Source: Albidovulum sp.
GTDB taxonomy: Bacteria; Pseudomonadota; Alphaproteobacteria; Rhodobacterales; Rhodobacteraceae
Assembly (NCBI GenBank): GCA_030837785.1
Contig: JAUQYA010000030.1
Location: 1-29,308 of the forward strand
Direction: 5' to 3'
DNA length: 29,308 bases
Position numbers and translations under genes: made by a program. Positions 7,120 through 15,976 of the stretch are shown one piece after another. Within the stretch, counting starts at the first letter, position 1; every line of letters starts with the position of its first letter. A model generated the notes under the pieces. The model searched no databases, was not told where the DNA came from, and worked only from the letters and a program-made list of their open reading frames with translations.

Positions 7120-8910
7120 CTACAGGTCGCCGGTGATCCTGTGCAGCCGCACCGCCAGTTCGGCCGCGAACCGCCGTTCCGGGGTTTCGACGTCGATCCC
7201 GAAAAGCTCCCGGATACGTGACAGCCGATAGCGCAGCGTGGTGACATGCAGCCCCATCGCATCGGCACAGGCCTGGCTGCGGCACCCCTCGCGCAGATAG
7301 GCGGCAAGCGTCGGCAGGTAGTCGGTCCCGTTGGTACGGTCATGCCCGGCGAGCGCGCCGATACTGTCCTCGACGAAGCGGCGCACGTCACCCGCGTCAA
7401 GCGCCGCGACCAGCATGGCCAGCGGGCCGAACTCCTGAACCGCCAGCACGCCGCTCAGGCCGAAGGAGCGCGCGATCCGGATCATGCGGCCGCAGCGGTC
7501 CCAGGCGGCGGGATAATCGTCGAGCCGGCCGCAGGGGCCGCTGACGACGATCACCGGCTCTTCGCCGAAGTGGCGCCCAAGCTCCTCGGCGATCCGCCGC
7601 GCCAGCCTGGCGGTGCGGTCCGGCTGCGCCGCCGCCTCGGCCGGCAGAAGGCAGACCGCACCGCCGTCGATGGCGATCAATGCGGCCGGTACCGCCCCCT
7701 GTTGCATGATCCGCGTCACCGCGCGGACGACATCGGTCGAGACCCCACCCTGACCGGTCGATGTCTGCGGGAAATCCAGCACGATCATCTGCTGCGGGCT
7801 GGTCAGCGTCAGCCCCACGCGCTGGGCATGCTGGGTCAGCTCCTCGGCATTGCGCCAGCGCCCTTCGACCAGTTCCATGAACAGGTCCGTCTTGGTCCGG
7901 GTTTCGGCGCGGAACCGGATATGGCTGCGCATCATCTGGACGCTGAGCGCGAATTTGGCGCTGTCCAGCATCAGGTGGTCGAGATCGCCGAAGTCGGTCG
8001 CGGTCGGGAACACGATCATCGCCCCGACCAGCTGGAGATCGACGAACATCGGCTCGATCCGCGCTGACAGGCGGAACTGCCGGTTGCCGTCGTCCAGCAC
8101 CAGAGACGCGGCCTCTGCCGCGCGCCGGTCCGCCGCGTCGCGTGCGGCCCTCGTCAGTTGTCGGGCGAAGCGGTTTTGCGCGGCCTCCTGCCAGGCGGCA
8201 TCGTCAAACCGATCGGGGTCGGGAGAACGCCCGGCGACGATCCGGCTCGTGGTCAGGTCGACCACCACCACCGGATTGGGCAGCAGATCCCCCACCATTG
8301 CAGACAGGGAGGATACCGATCCGTCGGCCAGCACATGCTCCAGCAGCGAGGTATGAGTGGTCAGCGCCCGCTTCAGCCGATCCGCCGTGCGACGATGTGC
8401 GGCAAGGCGGTGTTCATGTTCCACCGCGATGGTGCCCAGGTGCAGGATTGTCCCCAGAAAATCCAGGGCATCTTCCTCGACATCGGTGACCTGCCGCGAG
8501 ATCACGCTCAGCACCATCGGACGGCCGAGCGCGTCCTTGCAGTTCATCGGCATCACCAGGACGGTGCGATAGTCGCGGGCTAGCGCATCCTGACGATAGC
8601 CGGGGAACTCTGCGGATTCCCGGGCGTCGCGGATGTAGACCGGCTCGTTGCGGCGCAGCGCGACGAGCGCCGGGCTGGTCGCCAGATCCCACTTGTCGGC
8701 AAGGTGGCCGCCGATCAGCGCCGGGTCGTGGCGCACGATGACATGGCCAAAGCCCTGCGCCGGGTCGATCGCCATGATCGAGCCGAGCGCCCAGTTGGCA
8801 TGCCTGCACGCGGCCGCCACGAGATGCTGGAGAATGGTGTCCAGATTGCCGCCGCTGTCGATCTGGCTGGCGATATCGCGCAGCGACAGGAATTTCGACT
8901 TCTGATCCAC
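7120..8910 (-). CDS. GAF domain-containing PucR/CdaR-type transcriptional regulator
   Basis: With a GTG start at 8910 (AGAAGGG just upstream) the protein is about 596 residues; the frame stays open to 9144, but that extra part is low-complexity and shifted in style. Residues ~15-165 look like a GAF sensor domain (RDIASQIDSG, then the NCKDALGRPMVLSVISR strand region). The C-terminal ~60 residues form the PucR C-terminal HTH (YLREGCRSQACADAMGLHVT, TLRYRLSRIRELFGID). The middle resembles the GGDEF-like domain of PucR/CdaR proteins. Such regulators usually control nearby purine, amino acid or sugar-acid catabolism. It is transcribed in the same direction as the ABC/mdeA genes and divergently from the LysR gene. 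Confidence 0.8.
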   Translation of the reverse strand: MDQKSKFLSLRDIASQIDSGGNLDTILQHLVAAACRHANWALGSIMAIDPAQGFGHVIVRHDPALIGGHLADKWDLATSPALVALRRNEPVYIRDARESAEFPGYRQDALARDYRTVLVMPMNCKDALGRPMVLSVISRQVTDVEEDALDFLGTILHLGTIAVEHEHRLAAHRRTADRLKRALTTHTSLLEHVLADGSVSSLSAMVGDLLPNPVVVVDLTTSRIVAGRSPDPDRFDDAAWQEAAQNRFARQLTRAARDAADRRAAEAASLVLDDGNRQFRLSARIEPMFVDLQLVGAMIVFPTATDFGDLDHLMLDSAKFALSVQMMRSHIRFRAETRTKTDLFMELVEGRWRNAEELTQHAQRVGLTLTSPQQMIVLDFPQTSTGQGGVSTDVVRAVTRIMQQGAVPAALIAIDGGAVCLLPAEAAAQPDRTARLARRIAEELGRHFGEEPVIVVSGPCGRLDDYPAAWDRCGRMIRIARSFGLSGVLAVQEFGPLAMLVAALDAGDVRRFVEDSIGALAGHDRTNGTDYLPTLAAYLREGCRSQACADAMGLHVTTLRYRLSRIRELFGIDVETPERRFAAELAVRLHRITGDL

Positions 8911-9166
8911 GGCGGCCCTTCTGCTCCGGTTGACCGGGGCATCGAAACCGGCGCCCTGCCACGGATCATAGCCTGCCCGCCGCCGCCGGCAAACCCTGCG
9001 CGCCGGCGCGGAGCATCTGCTCCCGCAGGATGGGCCATCGTCGAGATGCCGAGGCCGGGATCGTCGTCCCAGTGGGCATTCCGGGCAGACCCCTTCAGAT
9101 AGCTGGCCTATTGCAGCGCACCTGCTATGGTCTGTGCAAACCACCCGCCATCCTCACGGCCCCCGC

Positions 9167-10105
9167 GTGAAACCCGTACATCGCCGGCACCTTCCATCCC
9201 TGGGCGCGCTGGCCACCTTCGAGGTGGCGGCGAAGCACCTCAGCTTCACGCTTGCCGCGCGGGAGCTGAACATCACCCAGGGGGCGGTCAGTCAGCAGAT
9301 ACGGCTCCTGGAGCGTGCGCTCGAGACCGAGCTTTTCATCCGCAAGCACAATGCGCTGGACCTGACCTCGGCCGGCAGCGACCTCTTTGCCGCCGTTTCG
9401 GCGGGGCTCGACAGGATCAGCGCGGGCGTGGGCCTCTTGCGGCCCGAGGCAAGCCCGCAGACCGTGACGATCTCGGCCACCGATGCGCTGGCAACCTTCT
9501 GGCTGAAACCCCTGATCGACAGCTTTCGCGAAACCCATCCCGCCGCCTGCTTCATCGTCCTCGCCTCTGACGAGGATGCCGCGCTGAGCCAGCACGCAGA
9601 GGTGGATATCGCCCTCCTTTGCGGGAACGAACGCTTCGACATCGGCGACGAACTGCATCTGATGTATCCCGAGGTCGCGCAGCCCGTCTGTTCCCCGGCC
9701 TTCCTGGCGGCGCATGGGCCGTTTCCCGACGCTGAAGGCCTGTTGCGCGTGAACCTCCTCCATCTGCACGAACGGCACTGGGGCGCGGGGGCGATCCAGT
9801 GGCATCCGCTGGGGTGGGAGGAATGGTTCAGCGCGCAGGACGTGGCCTATCGCAAGGCCGCGTCCAGCCTTGCCACCAACAAGGTCACGCTCTTGACCGA
9901 GGCGGCGGTGGCGGGCGAAGGCGTGATGCTGGGCATCCACAACCTTGTGCGCGGGCATATTCAAAGCGGAGCCCTGGTCTTTGCCCACTCCGCGCAGATC
10001 ACCTCGGGCCGGTCCAATTTCATGAAGATCAACCCCTTGGCACGGCAACGCCCGCTTGTCGCCGGCTTTGCCGACCACCTGCTCGGGGATTTGCGCGGCC
10101 ATTAG
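9167..10105 (+). CDS. LysR family transcriptional regulator (GcvA-like)
   Basis: The N-terminal winged HTH shows the GcvA-subfamily pattern LPSLGALATFEVAAKHLSFT, then AARELNITQGAVSQQIRLLE, followed by a type-2 periplasmic-binding-like effector domain (from about residue 85, VTISATDALATFWLKPLI). The GTG at 9167 is chosen because it puts the HTH about 9 residues from the start, as in relatives; a GTG at 9134 would add 11 residues, and neither has a clear Shine-Dalgarno. Length is about 312 residues, normal for LysR proteins. It lies 100 nt before the proline-racemase-family gene in the same direction and probably controls it. Confidence 0.87.
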   Translation: MKPVHRRHLPSLGALATFEVAAKHLSFTLAARELNITQGAVSQQIRLLERALETELFIRKHNALDLTSAGSDLFAAVSAGLDRISAGVGLLRPEASPQTVTISATDALATFWLKPLIDSFRETHPAACFIVLASDEDAALSQHAEVDIALLCGNERFDIGDELHLMYPEVAQPVCSPAFLAAHGPFPDAEGLLRVNLLHLHERHWGAGAIQWHPLGWEEWFSAQDVAYRKAASSLATNKVTLLTEAAVAGEGVMLGIHNLVRGHIQSGALVFAHSAQITSGRSNFMKINPLARQRPLVAGFADHLLGDLRGH

Positions 10106-10144
10106 TCCAGCTAATGCGACAGGCGGGAAAATTCTCGTTTGCGC

Positions 10145-10160
10145 GCAGCGGTCCCGCTGC
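10145..10160. repeat. Small inverted repeat between lysR and the racemase-family gene
   Basis: GCAGCG (10145-10150) and CGCTGC (10155-10160) form a 6-bp stem with a 4-nt loop in the 99-nt gap after the LysR stop. There is no T-run. It may be a weak terminator, an mRNA processing site or a leader structure for the next gene. Confidence 0.3.
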
Positions 10161-10204
10161 CGGATACCGCCGTGGACCGGTGTTCACGGCAAGGAGACAA
10201 GATC

Positions 10205-11257
10205 ATGGGTTTCAAGCGCACGATTCAGGCGATCGATACGCATTCCGGCATCCCGATGCGGGTCATCACCGGCGGCGTGCCGCACATTCCGGGCAATACT
10301 GTTCTGGAGAAGATGCGCTGGCTTCAGGCGAATGACGACCAGCTTCGCCAGCTTGTCCTGCGCGAACCGCGCGGCTATCCGGCGCATTGCTGCAACCTCC
10401 TGGTCCCGCCGTCGCACCCCGAGGCAGACGCCGGCTACATCATCATGGAGCAGGTGGAATACCCCGTGATGTCCGGCGGCAACACGATTTCGGTCGTCAC
10501 CGTGCTTCTGGAAATGGGCATCCTGCCGATGAAGGAGCCGGTGACGGAGCTGACGCTGGAAGCCCCCGCCGGTCTGATCCGCGTGCGGGCGGAATGCGCG
10601 AACAGCAAGGTGAAATCCGTGACCTTCCGCAACGTGCCCGCCTTCGCCGCCCATCTCGATGCCGAGATCGAGGTGCCGCATCTGGGCCGCGTGCGGGTCG
10701 ATGTCGGCTGGGGCGGGATGTTCTACGTCATCGCCGATGTGCGCCAGTTCAAGGGGCTGGAGCTGAAGCCCGAACATGGGCGAGAGATCGTCCGCATCTC
10801 GGCGATGATCCGGCAGGCGGCGGCGGAACAGCTTCCGGTGGCGCATCCCGATTACCCGGGCGTCGGCATCACCATCTCGCAGCTCTCAGGCCCGACCGAT
10901 GACCCCAGGGCCGACTGGAAGAACGCCGTGACGATGGCGACCGGCCCGCTCTCCTGGGACGATCCGTCCACCTGGACCGGCGCGATCGACCGCTGCCCCT
11001 GCGGCACCGGCACCTGCGCCAAGATGGCGGTGCTGCACGCCAAGGGCGAACTGCCGCTCGACCGCGATTTCCGGCATCAGGGTATCCTGGGCACGGTCTT
11101 CACCGGGCGGCTGATCGAGGAGGCGCAGATCGGCGACAGGGCTGCCGTGGTGCCGACCATCAGCGGGACCAGCTGTATCTTCGGAATCAACACCCTTGTG
11201 CTGGATCACGAGGATCCGCTGCCGAACGGATACACGATGGGTGACATCTGGGCGTGA
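10205..11257 (+). CDS. Proline racemase family protein, Ser/Cys type (hydroxyproline dehydratase/epimerase-like)
   Basis: The 350-residue protein has the proline racemase fold, starting at an ATG with AAGGAG 9 nt upstream. In proline racemase and 4-hydroxyproline epimerase two cysteines act as the acid/base pair. Here the first is replaced by S90 (VMSGGNT instead of MCGHGT), while the second, C266 in PCGTGTCAKMA, is kept. Family members lacking the first Cys are typically trans-3-hydroxy-L-proline dehydratases or related dehydratase/epimerase enzymes, so a simple racemase is unlikely. The substrate is therefore probably a hydroxyproline. C264 replaces the serine usual two positions before the catalytic Cys. 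It is likely regulated by the upstream LysR protein. Confidence 0.85.
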   Translation: MGFKRTIQAIDTHSGIPMRVITGGVPHIPGNTVLEKMRWLQANDDQLRQLVLREPRGYPAHCCNLLVPPSHPEADAGYIIMEQVEYPVMSGGNTISVVTVLLEMGILPMKEPVTELTLEAPAGLIRVRAECANSKVKSVTFRNVPAFAAHLDAEIEVPHLGRVRVDVGWGGMFYVIADVRQFKGLELKPEHGREIVRISAMIRQAAAEQLPVAHPDYPGVGITISQLSGPTDDPRADWKNAVTMATGPLSWDDPSTWTGAIDRCPCGTGTCAKMAVLHAKGELPLDRDFRHQGILGTVFTGRLIEEAQIGDRAAVVPTISGTSCIFGINTLVLDHEDPLPNGYTMGDIWA

Positions 11258-11301
11258 CGGGCTGGCGCGGCAGCGGCCGGCACGCGCGCGGGAGGGGCGC
11301 T

Positions 11302-11341
11302 GCAAGGGCGCGACCCGGCCTCCGCCGGATCGCGCCCTTGC
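11302..11341. terminator. Bidirectional terminator-like hairpin
   Basis: A 12-bp perfect stem has arms GCAAGGGCGCGA (11302-11313) and TCGCGCCCTTGC (11330-11341). The loop contains a second nested stem (CCGGC with GCCGG). It sits between the converging racemase-family gene and the end of the ectoine operon, as expected for a shared terminator, although U-tracts are absent as is common in high-G+C genomes. Confidence 0.75.
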
Positions 11342-11363
11342 CGGGTTCAGGACTGCCGGCGTC

Positions 11364-12737
11364 TCAGCCGAGGATTTTCGTCACGGCGTTCCGGGTCGCC
11401 GCGACGATCGTGTCGGCCTCGGCGCGGGTGAGGCAGAAGGGGGGCGCAAAGCCGATGATGTCGCCCTGCGGCATCGCGCGGGCAATGACGCCGCTGTCGG
11501 CCAGCATCGCCCCGGCGATCTGGATGCCCACCTTGCGCGCGGGGTCGAAGAAGCGCCGCGCGGCGCGGTCCTCGACCAGCTCCACCGCCGCCAGCATCCC
11601 CGCGCCGCGAATCTCGCCGACGTTCGGATGATCGCCGAGCGCGTCGCGCATCGCCTGCGTCAGGTAGGCGCCGGTCTCGCCGGCGTTCCGCACCAGCCCG
11701 AGATCGTCGAGAAGCTTCAGGTTCGCCACGCCTGCCGCCGCGCCGATCGGATGGGCCGAATAGGTCCAGCCGTGGCCGATCACGCCGTTCTCGTCCGTGC
11801 CCCGCTCCAGCACTTTCCAGACCCGGTCCGAGATGATCGAGCCCGACAACGGCGCATAGGCCGAGGTCAGACCCTTGGCGATGGTGATCAGGTCGGCCTC
11901 AATGCCATAGTGGTCGGAGCCGAACATCGTGCCGAGCCGTCCGAAACCGGTCACGACCTCGTCGGCGATCAGAAGGATGTCGTGCTTCCTCAGCACCTTC
12001 TGGATCGCCTGCCAGTAGCCTGCGGGGGGCGGCACGATGCCGCCGGTGCCCAGCACCGGCTCGCCGATGAAGGCCGCGATCGTGTCGGCGCCCTCACGGT
12101 CGATGAGTCGCTCCAGTTCGGCCGCGCAATGGGCGACGAACTCCGCCTCGGTCTGGTTCAGATCCTTGCGGCGATAGTAGTAGGGCGCCTCGGTATGGAT
12201 CACCTGCGACAGCGGCAGGTCGAACTTCTTGTGGAACAGCTCGAGCCCGGTCAGCGAGCCGGTCATCAGCCCCGACCCGTGGTAGCCGCGCCAGCGCGAG
12301 ATGATCTTCTTCTTCTCCGGCCGGCCGAGCACGTTGTTGTAGTACCAGACCAGCTTGACGTTGGTCTCGTTCGCGTCCGAGCCACCGAGGCCGAAATAGA
12401 CCTTCGACATGTTCGCGGGCGCGCGGTCGAGGATCATCTTGGCGAGCGTGATCGAGGCTTCGGTGCCGTGGCCGGCATAGGCGTGGTAATAGGCCAGCTC
12501 GCGGGCCTGCGCCGCGATCGCCTCGGCGATCTCCTGCCGGCCATACCCTGCGTTCACGCAATAGAGCCCGGCAAAACCGTCAAGCAGGCGCCGCCCGTCG
12601 CGGTCCTCGATATGGACCCCCGAGGCGGTGCGGATCACCCGGTTCGGGCTTTCCCCCCGCGCGTGCTGGGCGAGATGGGTCGAGGGATGGAAGAAGGTCT
12701 CCCGGTCCCACTGGTCAAGCTGGTCGTTCCTCAGCAT
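11364..12737 (-). CDS. doeD: Class III aminotransferase, probable diaminobutyrate transaminase of ectoine degradation
   Basis: The protein has 457 residues from the ATG at 12737; a GTG one codon upstream is also possible, and AAGGAC lies upstream. It is an aspartate aminotransferase family class III enzyme: GGSDANETNVKL at about 118-129, the pyridine-N aspartate in LLIADEVVTGFGRLG (D259), and the PLP lysine in ITIAKGLTS (K288). On its own it could be a general omega-amino-acid:pyruvate transaminase. Its place as last gene of the ectoine operon indicates the step converting L-2,4-diaminobutyrate to aspartate semialdehyde (DoeD, called Atf in Ruegeria). It is separated from the aldehyde dehydrogenase gene by 15 nt. 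Confidence 0.82.
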   Translation of the reverse strand: MLRNDQLDQWDRETFFHPSTHLAQHARGESPNRVIRTASGVHIEDRDGRRLLDGFAGLYCVNAGYGRQEIAEAIAAQARELAYYHAYAGHGTEASITLAKMILDRAPANMSKVYFGLGGSDANETNVKLVWYYNNVLGRPEKKKIISRWRGYHGSGLMTGSLTGLELFHKKFDLPLSQVIHTEAPYYYRRKDLNQTEAEFVAHCAAELERLIDREGADTIAAFIGEPVLGTGGIVPPPAGYWQAIQKVLRKHDILLIADEVVTGFGRLGTMFGSDHYGIEADLITIAKGLTSAYAPLSGSIISDRVWKVLERGTDENGVIGHGWTYSAHPIGAAAGVANLKLLDDLGLVRNAGETGAYLTQAMRDALGDHPNVGEIRGAGMLAAVELVEDRAARRFFDPARKVGIQIAGAMLADSGVIARAMPQGDIIGFAPPFCLTRAEADTIVAATRNAVTKILG

Positions 12738-12752
12738 CACGGGTGTCCTTTC

Positions 12753-14228
12753 TCATTGCCAGTCGCGGCAGACGTATTTGACTTCGGTGAATTCTTCCAT
12801 GCCAAGCCGCGACCCCTCGCGGCCGAGGCCCGACTGCTTCCAGCCCCCGAAGGGGATCGGTGCGCCGGTGACCTTGGTGCGGTTCACGGCGACCATGCCG
12901 TATTGCAACGCCCGCGACAGCCGGTAGATGCGGCGTGGATCCACCGTGTGAAGGTAGGCGACGAGCCCGTATTCGCTGTCGTTGGCGCGGGCAAGCGCCT
13001 CCTCCTCGGCGTCGAAGGGCAGGATCGCGGCAACCGGGCCGAAGGTCTCCTCCCGCAGGATCAGGGCGTCCCCGGGCACGTCGGTCAGCACGGTCGGCGC
13101 GAAGAAGAGCGGGCCGAGCGGCAGCCGCGCCCCGCCACAGGCAAGCCGCGCCCCCTTCGCCAGCGCGTCGGCGACATGCGCCTCCTGCTTTTGCACCGCC
13201 GCCTCATTCATCAGCGGGCCGAGGTCTCGGTCCTCGAGGCCCGGCCCCACGGTCAGCGCCTTGGCCGCCGCGGTGAACTTCCGGCAGAAGGCATCATAGA
13301 TGGCCCGTTCCACGAAGATGCGGTTGGCGCCGAGGCAGTCCTGCCCCGAGGTGGCGAACTTCGCCTTGATCGTCTCGGCCACCGCCCTGTCGAGGTCGGC
13401 GTCGGCGAAGACGAGGACGGGCGCGTGGCCGCCAAGCTCCATCACCAGCCGCTTCACCGTGTCGGCGCACTGCCGGTAGAGAAGGCGGCCGACCTCGGTA
13501 GACCCGGTGAAGGACAGGGCGCGCACCCGGTGGTCGCGCGTCCAGGGCTCGACGATCGTGGGGGCGTGGCCGGTCACCACGTTGAACACCCCCGGCGGAA
13601 ATCCCGCCCGTTCGGCCAGTTCGGCGAGCGCCAGCGCCGAGAACGGCGTTTCGGCGGAGGGATGGCAGAGGACGGTGCAGCCCGCGGCGAGCGCCGCGGC
13701 GGCCTTCCGCGTCAGCATCGCGGCGGGAAAGTTCCAGGGCGTGACCAGCGCGGCCACGCCCACCGGTTCGCGCCACAGTTCCATCTCGGCGTCGGCCAGA
13801 TGGCTGGTGATGCCCTCGATGTTCGGCCGCTTCGCCTCCTCGGCGTAGAACTCGACAAAGGCCGCGGCATAGTCGATCTCGCCCCGCGCCTCCGACAGGG
13901 GCTTGCCCTGTTCCAGCACCATGATCCGGGCCAGATCCTCGCGGTTGGCGGTGATCGCCTCATACCAGCGCCCCAGAAGGGCGGAACGCTCCTGCGGCAG
14001 GCGGCCGGCCCAGCCCGGGAAGGCGCCCTCGGCCGCGTCCACCGCGCGCGCCGCCTCCTCGCCCGAAAGCGAGGCGACCGCGCCGATCGTGTCGCCCGTC
14101 GCCGGATCGGTCACCGGGAAGGTCCGGCCGGAGACCGCCGCCGACCATTTCCCGCCGATGTAGGAAAACCCGCGCACCAGCCGCTTGTCCGCGATCTCCG
14201 CCCGTGCCGTGAGCGCCGTCGATCCCAT
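12753..14228 (-). CDS. doeC: Aldehyde dehydrogenase of ectoine degradation (aspartate-semialdehyde/succinate-semialdehyde type)
   Basis: The protein has 491 residues; the ATG at 14228 has GGAGGA five nt upstream. ALDH superfamily motifs are intact: N166 in TPWNFP, the general base E264 in MELGGHAP, the nucleophile C298 in SGQDCLGANR, and the late GGWKQSGLGREG motif. Where most ALDHs have K-P-A/S-E (the Lys that contacts the cofactor ribose), this protein reads HPSAETP, so that lysine is replaced by H189. It should oxidise the semialdehyde made by the neighbouring transaminase to aspartate. In Ruegeria this gene is named ssd. A 114-nt gap upstream suggests an internal promoter or processing point. 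Confidence 0.85.
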   Translation of the reverse strand: MGSTALTARAEIADKRLVRGFSYIGGKWSAAVSGRTFPVTDPATGDTIGAVASLSGEEAARAVDAAEGAFPGWAGRLPQERSALLGRWYEAITANREDLARIMVLEQGKPLSEARGEIDYAAAFVEFYAEEAKRPNIEGITSHLADAEMELWREPVGVAALVTPWNFPAAMLTRKAAAALAAGCTVLCHPSAETPFSALALAELAERAGFPPGVFNVVTGHAPTIVEPWTRDHRVRALSFTGSTEVGRLLYRQCADTVKRLVMELGGHAPVLVFADADLDRAVAETIKAKFATSGQDCLGANRIFVERAIYDAFCRKFTAAAKALTVGPGLEDRDLGPLMNEAAVQKQEAHVADALAKGARLACGGARLPLGPLFFAPTVLTDVPGDALILREETFGPVAAILPFDAEEEALARANDSEYGLVAYLHTVDPRRIYRLSRALQYGMVAVNRTKVTGAPIPFGGWKQSGLGREGSRLGMEEFTEVKYVCRDWQ

Positions 14229-14343
14229 GCCGTTCCTCCGTCCCTGTCCGGGGGATACTGCCCCGGCCGGGCCAGAGGATGTGACCGAATGCGGCGCGCG
14301 GCGCAGAGGATTCCTCTGCCGGCAGGTGTGGGCGCAGTCCGGA

Positions 14344-14823
14344 TCAGTCGGGATCGAGCAGCGCCTCGATGGGCGGGGGCGCGGGGCCCTTGACGGGCTT
14401 CGTCACGATGTAGGTGAAATAGCGCGACAGCCCGATGCGGGCGTCGAGCATTCCGTCGATCAGCCGCTGATAGGCGTCGATGTCGCGGGTGACGATCTGG
14501 AGGAGATAGTCGAACCCGCCGCCGAGCGCCCAGCAGGCCACCACCTCGTCATACCGCCCCATCGCCTCCTCGAAGGCGCGGAAACGGGCGGCGGTGTGGT
14601 CGGCAAGCTCGGCGGCGACGAAGACGGTGACGTGGGGGCCGAGCTTCCTCAGCGCGATGTCGGCCCGGTAGCCCTCGATCAGCCCGGCCTTTTCGAGCCT
14701 GCGCAGGCGTTCCCAACAGGGCGTGGCGGAAAGGCCGACGCGGTCGGCGAGATCGGTCTTGGAGATCCGGCCCTCGGTCGCGAGAACCCTCAGGATCGCG
14801 ATGTCGCGCTGGTCGAGTTTCAT
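14344..14823 (-). CDS. doeX: Lrp/AsnC family regulator of ectoine catabolism (DoeX/AsnC)
   Basis: This is a 159-residue protein of standard length. The AsnC HTH is at 1-60 (KLDQRDIAILRVLATEGRIS, then DLADRVGLSATPCWERLRRL) and the RAM domain follows (from about 65, VTVFVAAELAD; VTRDIDAYQRLIDGML). Its start is 4 nt after the doeA stop. An AsnC gene at this spot is a constant feature of ectoine-degradation clusters, where DoeX/AsnC is a local regulator thought to respond to pathway intermediates such as N-alpha-acetyl-diaminobutyrate or diaminobutyrate. The target sites are not evident here. Confidence 0.85.
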   Translation of the reverse strand: MKLDQRDIAILRVLATEGRISKTDLADRVGLSATPCWERLRRLEKAGLIEGYRADIALRKLGPHVTVFVAAELADHTAARFRAFEEAMGRYDEVVACWALGGGFDYLLQIVTRDIDAYQRLIDGMLDARIGLSRYFTYIVTKPVKGPAPPPIEALLDPD

Positions 14824-14827
14824 GGCC

Positions 14828-15973
14828 TCACACCACCGTCGGCCCCATCGGCGCCCGGGTCAGAAGCTCCGGCCCGCCGGGGCCGAGCAGCGCCGTGTTC
14901 GACACGAAGAAATCTCCCCGGCCGGTTTCGGTGAACCAGGAGAGCAGGTGAAAGCACATGCCTTCGCGAATCTCAAGATCGCTGTCGTGGCGAAGCCCGG
15001 TGACCGTGTTGCCGCCGGTCCAGGAGGGCGGAACGCCGATGCCGACGAGATAGCCGCAGTGGTGGCGCCGGTAGTGCGGCATGCCGGCCACGTCCACCAC
15101 CGCCTGCCAGTCGGCATAGACCTCGCGGGCGCGGCGGCCGGGGCGGAGGCCCGCCAGCGCGGCGTCGAAGGCGCGCTTCGCCACTTCGGCCATCGCCGCA
15201 TCCTCGTCGCGGATATGGCCAAGATGGATCAGCCGGCCCATCGGCGCATGGTAGCGCGAGACACAGCCGGCAAGCTCCAGCATCACCCGGCCGCCGGCGC
15301 GGTAGCGGCCGTCGCCCCAGGTCGTGTGCTCCTCGGCGATGCGCTCGCCGGGGCGGATGAAGGGGCCGAAGCCAGGTGGGTTCGATCCGGCCCGGATCAT
15401 CGCCGCGGTGCATTCGGCGGCCACCTCCGCCTCGCGTGCACCGTCGCCGATCGCGGCCACGGCGGCCAATGTGCCCGCGTCGGAGGCAAGCGCCGCCGCC
15501 CGCATCAGCGCCTGTTCCTCGGCCGACTTCACCTGCCGGAGGCCGGCCGTCAGATCGGAAATGTCGGCCCAGTGGTCCGCCCCGAGCGCCAGCGCCAGTT
15601 CCTGCCCGCCGGCGAAGGTGAGACCGGAGGACTGCGCCTCCAGCCCGACCCTCGTGCGGGGGCGCGGACGAAGCTCGCGGGCGATGTGACTCGCCGCCGT
15701 GACGCTGTCGGAATGGCCCGAGAAGCGGGCGTTGCGGACCTGGGTGGCGACGGTGACCCGTTCCATCGCGCGGGTGACGAGCACCATTTCCCCCGCCGCC
15801 GGCACGATCAGGTGATGCGGCGCGAAATAGCCCCAGTGGTCGAGCCCTGTGAGGTAGAAGACGCTTTCGGGGGCCGAGAGGACCGCGACGTCGATCCCCC
15901 GCACGGCCATCGCCTCGCGGACAGCGGCGACGCGGCGGGCGAGTTCCCCGTCGGAGAAGGGGTTCCTGAACAT
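14828..15973 (-). CDS. doeA: Ectoine hydrolase-type M24 family protein (DoeA/EutD)
   Basis: The 381-residue protein has the creatinase/prolidase (M24) architecture: an N-terminal domain (1-140) and a pita-bread catalytic domain. Family-typical segments are ESVFYLTGLDHWGYFAPHHL near 36-55, SNPPGFGPFIRPG near 197-209, and RHHCGYLVGIGVPPSW at 303-318. The canonical five metal ligands of M24 aminopeptidases are not all evident, as in creatinase-like members. DoeA opens the ectoine ring to N-acetyl-diaminobutyrate isomers in the cytoplasm. Its ATG is 3 nt after the eutC stop and its stop is 4 nt before asnC, so it lies in the middle of one operon. Confidence 0.83.
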   Translation of the reverse strand: MFRNPFSDGELARRVAAVREAMAVRGIDVAVLSAPESVFYLTGLDHWGYFAPHHLIVPAAGEMVLVTRAMERVTVATQVRNARFSGHSDSVTAASHIARELRPRPRTRVGLEAQSSGLTFAGGQELALALGADHWADISDLTAGLRQVKSAEEQALMRAAALASDAGTLAAVAAIGDGAREAEVAAECTAAMIRAGSNPPGFGPFIRPGERIAEEHTTWGDGRYRAGGRVMLELAGCVSRYHAPMGRLIHLGHIRDEDAAMAEVAKRAFDAALAGLRPGRRAREVYADWQAVVDVAGMPHYRRHHCGYLVGIGVPPSWTGGNTVTGLRHDSDLEIREGMCFHLLSWFTETGRGDFFVSNTALLGPGGPELLTRAPMGPTVV

Positions 15974-15976
15974 CGC

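Noticed and set aside
11196..14393. A 1065-codon open frame on the plus strand
   Set aside because: It is entirely antisense to doeC, doeD and part of asnC, is rich in Arg, Gly and His, and has no domain. It is a high-G+C shadow frame. The same holds for long plus-strand frames at 2720-4432, 14723-17017 and 16788-19523.
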